In this document: piece after piece, positions 1 through 5,032 of the stretch
Position numbering within the stretch: the stretch's first letter is position 1
Layout: each line of letters starts with the position of its first letter
Assembly: GCA_003451915.1 (NCBI GenBank)
Contig: DMJC01000168.1
Location: forward strand, 1 to 5,097
Source: Clostridiales bacterium
GTDB lineage: Bacteria; Bacillota; Clostridia; Saccharofermentanales; UBA5734
Direction: 5' to 3'
DNA: 5,097 nucleotides
Program-made: the position numbers and the translations under genes
Notes under the pieces: generated by a model
The model's database searches: none
Told to the model about the DNA's origin: nothing
What the model saw: only the letters and a program-made list of their open reading frames with translations

Positions 1-43
1 GAAGGCGGCTTCGCCGCATGAAAGGCTCGCTGACGCTCGCATG
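1..43 (+). repeat. Mini-hairpin tandem array A (partial, 2 units visible)
   Basis: Two units of the window's repeat family lie here. The first is cut by the window edge: a GAAG remnant of the linker, then a GCGGC stem (5-9), TTC loop and GCCGC stem (13-17). Linker ATGAAAG (18-24) leads to the second unit, GCTCGC (25-30), TGAC and GCTCGC (35-40), whose arms are a direct rather than an inverted copy. The array ends with ATGAA at 41-45 and runs into the A-rich side of the tRNA terminator. It probably continues leftward beyond the window. The order of the two unit types (GCGGC-TTC, then GCTCGC) is the same as that of units 2 and 3 in the array after sepF. Function unknown. Confidence 0.8.
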
Positions 44-84
44 AAAAATAAAAGAAAAACCCCGGAGCAGTTGTTGTTCCGGGG
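44..84 (-). terminator. Rho-independent terminator of tRNA-Leu
   Basis: Read on the minus strand, a perfect 7-bp stem CCCCGGA (84-78) / TCCGGGG (66-60) with an 11-nt loop is followed by TTTTT, a C, then a T-rich tract (59-44). It lies 9 nt beyond the CCA end of the tRNA, so it ends the tRNA transcript. The plus-strand side has no T tract, so it should work in the minus direction only. Confidence 0.9.
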
Positions 85-93
85 CTTCTGCCT

Positions 94-176
94 TGGTGCG
101 GTCAATGGGACTTGAACCCATACGGTTGCCCATACGCCCCTCAAACGTACGCGTCTGCCAGTTCCGCCATGACCGC
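94..176 (-). tRNA. tRNA-Leu, anticodon GAG
   Basis: Read on the minus strand this folds as a class II tRNA. The 7-bp acceptor stem GCGGTCA/TGACCGC is followed by discriminator A and an encoded CCA (96-94). A D arm GCGGAACTGGCAGACGC follows. The anticodon stem TACGT/GCGTA closes the 7-nt loop TTGAGGG, giving anticodon GAG (142-140), which reads leucine CUC/CUU codons. A variable arm of about 11 nt (with GG..CC pairing) is typical of tRNA-Leu. The T arm is ATGGG-TTCAAGT-CCCAT. The long variable arm together with the GAG anticodon excludes other identities. It has its own promoter and terminator and is transcribed divergently from the downstream operon. Confidence 0.97.
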
Positions 177-193
177 GGGTTTTAGCATGAGCA

Positions 194-223
194 ATTATAC
201 TCATGCTGATGATGCTTTGTCAA
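194..223 (-). promoter_or_regulatory. Sigma-A-type promoter of tRNA-Leu
   Basis: On the minus strand a perfect TTGACA -35 (223-218) and a perfect TATAAT -10 (199-194) are separated by 18 bp. The predicted start is near 187, about 11 nt before the mature tRNA 5' end at 176, which leaves a short leader for RNase P removal. The strength suits a stable RNA gene. Confidence 0.88.
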
Positions 224-234
224 TCCTATTCATG

Positions 235-240
235 TATAAT
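235..240 (+). promoter_or_regulatory. Candidate -10 element of the ACT/lyase operon
   Basis: A perfect TATAAT on the plus strand lies 33 bp before the first start codon of the operon, and transcription would begin near 247. No good -35 lies 16-18 bp upstream; TTGTCA at 217-222 is only 12 bp away. The promoter may therefore be weak, activator-dependent, or not real. Its upstream side overlaps the divergent tRNA -35, so the two could interfere. Confidence 0.45.
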
Positions 241-259
241 AGTATTCAAATCTATCAAC

Positions 260-266
260 AGGAGGA
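260..266 (+). promoter_or_regulatory. Ribosome binding site fixing the ACT gene start
   Basis: AGGAGGA sits 7-8 nt before the ATG at 274. It is the only strong Shine-Dalgarno upstream of the ACT domain and rules out the longer frame that would start inside the tRNA at 112. Confidence 0.88.
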
Positions 267-273
267 TCCGAGC

Positions 274-705
274 ATGCTTGTCAAACAGATCTCCGTTTTT
301 CTGGAAAATAAATCGGGCCATCTGGCCGAAGCAACAAAAACGCTAGGTGACAATCAGATTGATATCCGGTCGCTGTATATTGCAGAAACAACCGATTACG
401 GGATTTTGCGCATGATTGTCGATAAACCGGACGAAGCGCAGGCTGCACTGGCTGAGAATGGTTTTACCGTCAGTGAAACGGATGTTATCGCTATTGCGGT
501 ACCTGATCAGCCGGGTACATTGGATGGAGCGCTGGAGGTTCTGAGCAACGGCAATATTTCGATTGAATATCTTTATGCCTATGTCGGCCGCCATTCATCA
601 GATGCAATTGTCATTATCCGGGTGGAAACCCCGCAGCAGGCTTTGGAAAAGCTCGAGCAATCCGGGATACGTGTGCTGAGTGCCAAGGAGGTATACGGGA
701 TTTGA
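274..705 (+). CDS. Tandem ACT-domain amino-acid-binding protein
   Basis: A 143-residue cytosolic protein made almost wholly of two ACT domains, roughly residues 3-70 and 72-140. Each begins with a beta strand followed by the ligand-loop glycine: ENKSGHLAEA (Gly15) and PDQPGTLDGAL (Gly81). ACT pairs bind small ligands, usually amino acids, at domain interfaces. No enzyme domain is attached, so a sensor or regulatory-subunit role is inferred, not shown. Stand-alone tandem ACT proteins of this kind are common in Clostridia, often beside phenylacetate-CoA ligase-like genes, which are absent here. The ATG is chosen for its AGGAGGA site; the frame stays open upstream to 112, but that would run through tRNA-Leu. 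The stop overlaps the TTG start of the following PLP-enzyme gene (TTGA), so the two are probably made together. The ligand is unknown; an amino acid handled by the lyase is the obvious candidate. Confidence 0.9.
   Translation: MLVKQISVFLENKSGHLAEATKTLGDNQIDIRSLYIAETTDYGILRMIVDKPDEAQAALAENGFTVSETDVIAIAVPDQPGTLDGALEVLSNGNISIEYLYAYVGRHSSDAIVIIRVETPQQALEKLEQSGIRVLSAKEVYGI
685..692 (+). promoter_or_regulatory. Strong RBS supporting a TTG start
   Basis: AAGGAGGT lies 9 nt before TTG at 702, inside the 3' end of the ACT gene. This near-perfect anti-16S match supports the non-ATG start and the TTGA stop/start overlap. Confidence 0.85.
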
Positions 706-1982
706 GCTTTGCCGACTTCCAGCCTTTCGGGATATCCCGCGGCGTTTATGACCTTTCTGAACAGGCTCTGACCGACGTCGGACCTGTTTTTGCTGATATT
801 GCCAGAGTCCGGCAGAGCAATCAGCTGCGTGTCTTGGCTGCCTTGCAAAAGGCTCGGCTGGCTGAGAGTCAGCTGGGTGGCAGCACAGGCTACGGTTATG
901 ATGACTTAGGCCGCGAACAGATTGAAAAAGCTTATGCTGATGTGATGGGCGCTGAGTCTGCTCTGGTTCGCATTCAGATCAGCTCGGGCACACAAGCATT
1001 GGCTCTCTGCCTTTTTGGATTGTTACGGCCGGGCGATGAGTTGCTCTCGGTAACCGGCAAACCTTATGACAGCCTGATGGAAACGATCGAAACAACCCAG
1101 GACGGGCAGGGGGATCAGGGATCGCTCCGGAATTTCGGGGTGAGCTATAGGCAGATTGATCTGCTGCCTGGCGGGAATCCTGATTTAGCAGGTATCGCTG
1201 CGGCCATTACACCAAAAACCAAGGTTGTTTTTATCCAGAAATCCCGTGGTTATACTTTAAGGCGCTCATTACTGGCAGCAGACCTGACAGCCATCTGTGC
1301 CTGTGTCCGGTCAACAGGCAGCCAGGCGATCATTCTGGTCGACAACTGTTACGGCGAATTTGTTGAAACCAGCGAACCCTGCATGACAGGTGCAGATCTC
1401 TGTGCCGGTTCTCTGATAAAAAATCCTGGTGGCGGCCTTTGTCCGTCAGGTGGTTATATTGCCGGCCGGGCTGATCTTGTCGAACGGGTTGCAGCCCGGT
1501 TGACTGCCCCGGGCCTTGGCAGTCATGTCGGCCCTTCACTGGGTTTCAGCCGCCTGATCGCTCAGGGCTTTTATCTCGCACCACACGTTGTGGCGGAGAG
1601 CCTGAAAGGTGCTGTTTTTGCTGCAGCTCTTTTCAATCGTTCCGGTTTTAAAACTTTCCCGCATTTTGATGCTGAGCGTGGCGATATTGTCCAGACCATC
1701 GAGCTGGCAGATCCTGAACGGCTGGTGGCTTTTTGCCAGGCGATCCAGGCTGCTTCACCGGTCGACAGTTTTGTCAGGCCAGAGCCCTGGGCCATGCCTG
1801 GCTACGATTGCCCGGTGATTATGGCTGCCGGCGCTTTTGTTCAAGGTGCCTCAATCGAATTGTCAGCTGACGGCCCTTTGCGCTCACCTTACCCGGCTTA
1901 CCTGCAAGGCGGCCTTGTCTTCGAAAATGTCCGGCTGGCCTGTATGCTGGCTGTCGAGCGGATGGGGGTGGTTTTGCGATGA
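702..1982 (+). CDS. COG4100 PLP-dependent lyase (methionine gamma-lyase / aluminium-resistance family)
   Basis: A 426-residue fold-type I PLP enzyme, about the usual length for COG4100 (B. subtilis YnbB-like; Cys/Met metabolism superfamily). Visible landmarks: the STGYGYDD segment near 61-68; the phosphate-binding turn SSGTQALALCLF at 94-105; GKPYDSL at 119-125; IQKSRGYTLRRS at 178-189, a family hallmark; Asp214 in LVDNCYGEF, which should pair with the pyridine nitrogen; and SLIKNPGGGLCPSGGYIAG at 237-255, where Lys240 is the likely Schiff-base lysine. The family is annotated as cystathionine beta-lyase or methionine gamma-lyase-like, and the aluminium-resistance name is historical; the true substrate is not settled. 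It starts at TTG behind a strong AAGGAGGT, overlapping the ACT stop by 4 nt, and its own stop overlaps the next gene's ATG (ATGA). Family assignment is firm; substrate is not. Confidence 0.93.
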   Translation: MSFADFQPFGISRGVYDLSEQALTDVGPVFADIARVRQSNQLRVLAALQKARLAESQLGGSTGYGYDDLGREQIEKAYADVMGAESALVRIQISSGTQALALCLFGLLRPGDELLSVTGKPYDSLMETIETTQDGQGDQGSLRNFGVSYRQIDLLPGGNPDLAGIAAAITPKTKVVFIQKSRGYTLRRSLLAADLTAICACVRSTGSQAIILVDNCYGEFVETSEPCMTGADLCAGSLIKNPGGGLCPSGGYIAGRADLVERVAARLTAPGLGSHVGPSLGFSRLIAQGFYLAPHVVAESLKGAVFAAALFNRSGFKTFPHFDAERGDIVQTIELADPERLVAFCQAIQAASPVDSFVRPEPWAMPGYDCPVIMAAGAFVQGASIELSADGPLRSPYPAYLQGGLVFENVRLACMLAVERMGVVLR

Positions 1983-3295
1983 GTGGACGAAAGGCAGGCC
2001 TGCCGGCTGAACGGCTGATCCGTATTGAGCGCCGCAAGGCCAGAAACCGTGCCATCACACTTTCGATCATGGTCATGGCAATCATGCTTGTAACAGTGTT
2101 GCTGATCATAGCAGTCATGAAACAGGCCAAGCCCAATCCCAGCCTGATTTTTATCCAGGAGGGCAAACTGGTGCATACCGTTCGCAGCACTGGCCTGCTG
2201 ATCCGCGAAGAACAGGTTTTCACTGCGCCGGCCACCGGTTTGCTCAAAACATTGGTTACCGAAGGCAGCCGGGCAGCAAAAGGGCAAAAACTGGCTATGG
2301 TTATACCAGAAGGTAAAGAGAGCCAGCTGGCTGACCTTTTAAAGTGTGAAAATGATTTGATCAGCCTGCAGACCGAGCTGATGAATACCGGCAAAGTACC
2401 TGGTGCCCAGGCGATTTATGATGAAAGCGCGGCAACCCTGAACGCCATTGTCAACCTGATCCGCAGCGACATCACCCGCGGCACACTGGCCAACATGAGT
2501 GCTTATGCGACAAATATCCAGGTTGTTCTTGAACAGCGGACGACCCGTTTAATGACCATCGATTTTAAAGATTCAAGGCTCGATACGTTAAAAGCAAAAA
2601 AGGAAAGTCTTGAGAAATCATTGGGACTGGATGCTGGCCTTTTAACCTGCCAACAGCCGGGCATTGTCTCATTTCGAACCGATGGGCTGGAAACTCTTTT
2701 GACACCTGCTGCTGTTGAAACGCTGACGGCAAGCCAGATCACGGAGTATCTGCGACAAAACAAAGTGACTGGTTTGAAAGAGGGCACTGTCCAGAAAGAT
2801 GAACCTGTCCTGCGCATCTCGGCCAATCATCAGCAGTTTATTGCCTTCTTATTACCCAATACGGATGCCGGTTTGTTCGAGGTTGACACTTTAACCGAAA
2901 TTATTCTGCCAGATGACGGCCTGACAATTCCCAATAGCCGCTGTGTCCGGTCTGTGGCAAGCGGCAGTGATGCCTTGGTCGTTTTCAAGACTGAAAGCAA
3001 GGTTGAGCGATTATCCGACCGTCGGACAATCAATGCTGAATTAGCCTTGTCGGCAACATCCGGCCTTAAAGTACCTGTATCAGCGCTTGTTGATTTTGAC
3101 AGCGATTTGTCGCAAGCCAGCCTGATGATTGTCAGTGGCGGCTATATCCGCCGCTGCCTGGTTGATGTCGTTGATCTTGACCGTGAATTTGCTATTATCC
3201 GTGCGATTGAAACCGAACAATATAAACCAGCTGTGGCTACAGTTCTGGTTGTCAATCCTGCATCGATCGAGGCAGGTGAGTTTATTGGCGATTGA
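1979..3295 (+). CDS. Membrane-anchored HlyD-like (periplasmic adaptor family) protein
   Basis: A 438-residue protein. A basic N-terminus (RLIRIERRKARNR, 12-24) precedes a single membrane helix at about 26-47, so the remainder should lie outside the cell. Residues about 69-109 form the first half of a barrel-sandwich (biotinyl/lipoyl-like) domain, with TAPATGLLKTLVTEGSRAAKGQKLAMVI. A helical section runs over about 113-220, and the second half-motif is QPGIVSFR at 226-233. Beta-rich segments follow, including SGLKVPVSALV at 361-371, which matches the C-terminal part of HlyD-type adaptors. Such proteins normally couple an exporter to an outer channel; in Gram-positives the role is often unclear, and no ABC or RND partner is present here. 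Related proteins are found beside yggS and sepF in Clostridia, so a link to the cell envelope or division is possible. A GGGGGTG site lies 8 nt before the ATG. Confidence 0.85.
   Translation: MSGRKAGLPAERLIRIERRKARNRAITLSIMVMAIMLVTVLLIIAVMKQAKPNPSLIFIQEGKLVHTVRSTGLLIREEQVFTAPATGLLKTLVTEGSRAAKGQKLAMVIPEGKESQLADLLKCENDLISLQTELMNTGKVPGAQAIYDESAATLNAIVNLIRSDITRGTLANMSAYATNIQVVLEQRTTRLMTIDFKDSRLDTLKAKKESLEKSLGLDAGLLTCQQPGIVSFRTDGLETLLTPAAVETLTASQITEYLRQNKVTGLKEGTVQKDEPVLRISANHQQFIAFLLPNTDAGLFEVDTLTEIILPDDGLTIPNSRCVRSVASGSDALVVFKTESKVERLSDRRTINAELALSATSGLKVPVSALVDFDSDLSQASLMIVSGGYIRRCLVDVVDLDREFAIIRAIETEQYKPAVATVLVVNPASIEAGEFIGD
3274..3280 (+). promoter_or_regulatory. RBS within the HlyD-like gene, for yggS
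   Basis: AGGTGAG matches the 3' part of the anti-16S complement. Its GG lies 8 nt before TTG at 3285. The GTG at 3276 overlaps this site and has only a weaker GAGG 3 nt upstream, so TTG 3285 is slightly preferred. Neither start is certain. Confidence 0.45.
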
Positions 3296-4031
3296 TGATG
3301 GTTTATTGATCCCCGATCTTCCAGCAGCTGAATACGAGGCGATGCGTGAGAGGCTGGCGACTGTCAGACAGCGTATCGGGCAGGCAGCCCTGCAGGCTGG
3401 CCGCCAGCCAGGTGAAATCACCTTGATCGGCGTCAGTAAGTTTTTTACAGCCGAAAAGGCCATAGCCGCTGTCAACCTGGGCCTTGCTGATCTGGGAGAA
3501 AACCGGGTTCAGGAGATGCTGCCAAAGATCGAGCAGCTTGCCCGGCTGGATTTGCATCCACGCTGGCACTTGATCGGAACCTTGCAAAAAAACAAAGTCC
3601 GTCAGGTGATCGGTCGTGTTCACTTGATCCATTCGGCCGATTCGATGGCATTATTGGCTGAAATCAATCAGCGGAGCATCATGGCGGGCTTAGTCAGTGA
3701 AGTCTTAATTCAGGTCAATACGGCCGGCGAAATAACCAAACATGGTTTTGAGCCAGAACAGTTGGCTGATGCAGTCGAACAGGTCCTGCAAATGCCAGGC
3801 ATCCTGCTGCGCGGCTTGATGACCATGGCGCCGCTTCTGGAAAATCCTGATGAAACGCTGCCGATTTTCAGCCAGACCCGCGAGCTGTTTTGTCAAATAT
3901 CCAAGCACGTTGCCCAGCATCCTGATTTTAATGTTCTCTCCATGGGCATGAGCCATGATTATTTACAGGCCATCCGCTGCGGTGCGACACATGTCCGCAT
4001 CGGCACTGCCATCTTTGGCCCGCGTCTGTAA
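3285..4031 (+). CDS. yggS: YggS/YlmE family PLP-binding homeostasis protein (PLPBP)
   Basis: This fold-type III PLP-binding barrel protein (248 residues from this start) has no known catalytic activity; the family controls free PLP and amino-acid/keto-acid balance. Family motifs run in order: TLIGVSKFF with the PLP lysine at residue 52, LGENRVQE (70-77), WHLIGTLQKNKVR (94-106), QVNTAGEITKHGF (143-155), GLMTMAP (177-183), and LSMGMSHDYLQAI with GATHVRIGTAIFG (218-245). It is complete. The start is ambiguous: TTG 3285 has the best-spaced ribosome site and overlaps the HlyD-like gene by 11 nt; GTG 3276, TTG 3306 and ATG 3342 are alternatives. ATG 3342 gives the 229 residues closest to the usual family length, but its GAGG is only 2 nt away. 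The operon also encodes a PLP enzyme, a sensible client. YggS genes commonly lie beside sepF in Firmicutes. Confidence 0.94.
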   Translation: MAIDDGLLIPDLPAAEYEAMRERLATVRQRIGQAALQAGRQPGEITLIGVSKFFTAEKAIAAVNLGLADLGENRVQEMLPKIEQLARLDLHPRWHLIGTLQKNKVRQVIGRVHLIHSADSMALLAEINQRSIMAGLVSEVLIQVNTAGEITKHGFEPEQLADAVEQVLQMPGILLRGLMTMAPLLENPDETLPIFSQTRELFCQISKHVAQHPDFNVLSMGMSHDYLQAIRCGATHVRIGTAIFGPRL

Positions 4032-4100
4032 CACCACTGTGACATCTGGCGGTCATTGTTTCATGGTCATTACATCGCACTTACTCTTGGCTTATTTGCG

Positions 4101-4129
4101 TTGAAACCAACAGGAAGCCCTCCTATAAT
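4101..4129 (+). promoter_or_regulatory. Sigma-A-type promoter of sepF
   Basis: TTGAAA (4101-4106), a 17-bp spacer and perfect TATAAT (4124-4129) predict a start near 4136 and a leader of about 40 nt. No convincing terminator lies between yggS and this point (4032-4100), so read-through from the upstream operon may add to sepF expression. That gap holds only a direct repeat of GGTCATT and no gene. Confidence 0.88.
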
Positions 4130-4144
4130 GGGTTCAAGAACCCA
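4129..4144 (+). promoter_or_regulatory. Palindrome at the sepF transcription start, possible operator
   Basis: TGGGTTC-AA-GAACCCA is a perfect inverted repeat of 7-bp arms with a 2-bp centre. It starts on the last base of the -10 and is centred on the predicted transcription start. The 2-nt centre is too short for an ideal RNA loop, so a dimeric DNA-binding protein site is likelier than an mRNA hairpin. No regulator is identifiable here. Confidence 0.45.
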
Positions 4145-4176
4145 CCGAATATTTCCGCACACTGGAGGGAAATGAT

Positions 4177-4647
4177 ATGTCTGATATCTTGAATAAGCTT
4201 TTCAATCGTCTGGGCAATTTCCATGACGAGGTTGATTATGAAGATGATTACGAACAAGCTGAATATGACGAACAAGATCAGGTCGAGATGATTGACGAAC
4301 CTCGCCAGACGACTTTCCGCAAGGCCCAGCCAGGCAAAGTCGTTGACTTCAAGCCATCCGGACATCAGCAGGTCGTCATCATGCAGCCGGCTGACATCGA
4401 ATCGGCCCAGCAGGCAGCCGACCATATCCGGGCTGGTAAAACCGTAATTTGCAACATCGAGAAAGTCGATACCAAGGTTGCTCAGCGGGTTATCGATTTC
4501 ATCACCGGTGCAGCCTATGCATTGGATGGCAAAGTCATGCCGGTCTCTTCGGTGATCTTTGTAGTAGCCCCTCGTAACACTTCGCTGGTTGAAGGCGGCA
4601 TTGTCAGCCAGAGCATGGAATACATCCGGCAAACAGCGGTCAAATGA
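4177..4647 (+). CDS. sepF: Cell division protein SepF
   Basis: A 156-residue protein with the standard SepF layout. The N-terminal amphipathic helix MSDILNKLFNRLGNF is the membrane anchor. A strongly acidic, probably disordered linker covers about 16-45 (YEDDYEQAEYDEQDQ). The C-terminal SepF domain spans about 64-135: VVIMQPADIESAQQAADHIRAGKTV, NIEKVDTKVAQRVIDFI and TGAAYALDG. Gly111 lies in the conserved turn before YALDG used for dimer contacts. SepF polymerises, binds the FtsZ C-terminal tail and tethers the Z-ring to the membrane in Firmicutes and Actinobacteria. The core is followed by a tail of about 20 residues, NTSLVEGG to the end. GGAGGGA lies 8 nt before the ATG. It has its own promoter with a palindrome at the start site. 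The stop TGA lies within an ATGA that resembles the linker of the hairpin array that follows, and no classical terminator is seen downstream. Confidence 0.96.
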   Translation: MSDILNKLFNRLGNFHDEVDYEDDYEQAEYDEQDQVEMIDEPRQTTFRKAQPGKVVDFKPSGHQQVVIMQPADIESAQQAADHIRAGKTVICNIEKVDTKVAQRVIDFITGAAYALDGKVMPVSSVIFVVAPRNTSLVEGGIVSQSMEYIRQTAVK

Positions 4648-4650
4648 AAA

Positions 4651-4799
4651 ATGAAGGCGCCTGACGGCGCATGAAGAGCGGCTTCGCCGCATGAAGGGCT
4701 CGCTGCGCTCGCATGAAGGGCACCTGACGGTGCATGAAGGGTCGCTTTGCGACATGAAGAGCGCCTGCGGCGCATGAAGGGCGGCTTTGCCGCATGAAT
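4651..4799 (+). repeat. Mini-hairpin tandem array B (7 units)
   Basis: Seven head-to-tail units of 20-22 nt, each ATGAAG(R) plus a short stem-loop: GCGCC-TGAC-GGCGC (4657-4670), GCGGC-TTC-GCCGC (4678-4690), GCTCGC-TGC-GCTCGC (4698-4712), GCACC-TGAC-GGTGC (4720-4733), GTCGC-TTT-GCGAC (4741-4753), GCGCC-TGC-GGCGC (4761-4773) and GCGGC-TTT-GCCGC (4781-4793). It ends with ATGAATAA. The linker is nearly constant and every loop begins with T. Stems differ between units yet stay fully complementary in six of seven. The third has direct-copy arms and would pair only 4 of 6. The array starts three bases after the sepF stop. Units are too short, and the stems too variable, for CRISPR repeats. Function unknown: candidates are an mRNA 3'-end stabiliser, a transcription or translation boundary, a protein-binding array, or a slippage-expanded repeat. 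Confidence 0.93.
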
Positions 4800-4804
4800 A
4801 AATG

Positions 4805-4996
4805 TTAATCCTTCCCCATATTAATATTTCGTGTAAATCCTTCGGATGGTAATAAAAATACCAAACGAAGGATTTCTAAATTACCCAAACGCGAATGAGG
4901 AGCTGACCGACAGCCTAAAGGCTGGTTCAAGACATAACCGCCAAATAGGACGCGAATAACAGCTGGCATTAAATAATAGGTGAATTGAGCAGACAC
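4805..4996 (-). CDS. Doubtful small ORF or gene remnant
   Basis: A 63-codon minus-strand frame from a GTG at 4996, with no convincing ribosome site. It stays open upstream to the edge of array C, and the text there (LASAILYNTIPEV) reads plausibly as protein, as does YYLMPAVIRVLFGGYVLNQP after the GTG. I recognise no family. It could be a remnant of a longer gene, a short hypothetical gene, or chance. Against a gene: no SD, no clear promoter, and a long DNA stem-loop (4835-4875) within the frame. The segment is visibly more AT-rich than the operon, which suggests different origin or noncoding status. Confidence 0.2.
   Translation of the reverse strand: MSAQFTYYLMPAVIRVLFGGYVLNQPLGCRSAPHSRLGNLEILRLVFLLPSEGFTRNINMGKD
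4835..4875. repeat. Long perfect-arm stem-loop between arrays B and C
   Basis: Perfect 10-bp arms AAATCCTTCG (4835-4844) and CGAAGGATTT (4866-4875) enclose a 2x2 internal loop (GA/AA), then a second stem TGGTA (4847-4851) / TACCA (4859-4863) with a 7-nt A-rich loop. Neither strand has a strong T tract next to it, so it is not a convincing terminator. A further direct copy of AATCCTTC lies at 4807-4814, and ATATTAATAT (4818-4827) is a 10-bp palindrome just upstream. It could be part of a structured RNA or a mobile-element end. Confidence 0.7.
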
Positions 4997-5032
4997 TTCT
5001 GGGATCGTATTATAAAGAATGGCAGATGCCAG

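Noticed and set aside
217..222. TTGTCA as the -35 of the plus-strand operon promoter
   Set aside because: It is only 12 bp from the TATAAT at 235-240, too close for a sigma-A promoter. The same bases are better explained as the minus-strand TTGACA.
112..273. N-terminal extension of the ACT protein starting at 112
   Set aside because: The extra frame runs through tRNA-Leu and its promoter. The strong AGGAGGA before ATG 274 and the exact start of the ACT fold there make 274 the start.
3129..3284. Longer yggS start at 3129
   Set aside because: It would overlap the HlyD-like gene by more than 160 nt and add a hydrophobic segment not found in the YggS family. Later starts fit the family length better.
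4657..4690. Rho-independent terminator of sepF formed by the first array hairpins
   Set aside because: The stems are short and followed by ATGAAG, not a T tract.
4123..4775. Minus-strand ORFs opposite sepF and array B
   Set aside because: They are antisense shadows. Their N-terminal text is the translated repeat array (recurring LHAPSGA-like words), and the plus strand encodes a clear SepF.
4651..4799. CRISPR array
   Set aside because: Units are 20-22 nt with no unique spacers of CRISPR length, the variable parts are self-complementary stems, and no cas gene is present.
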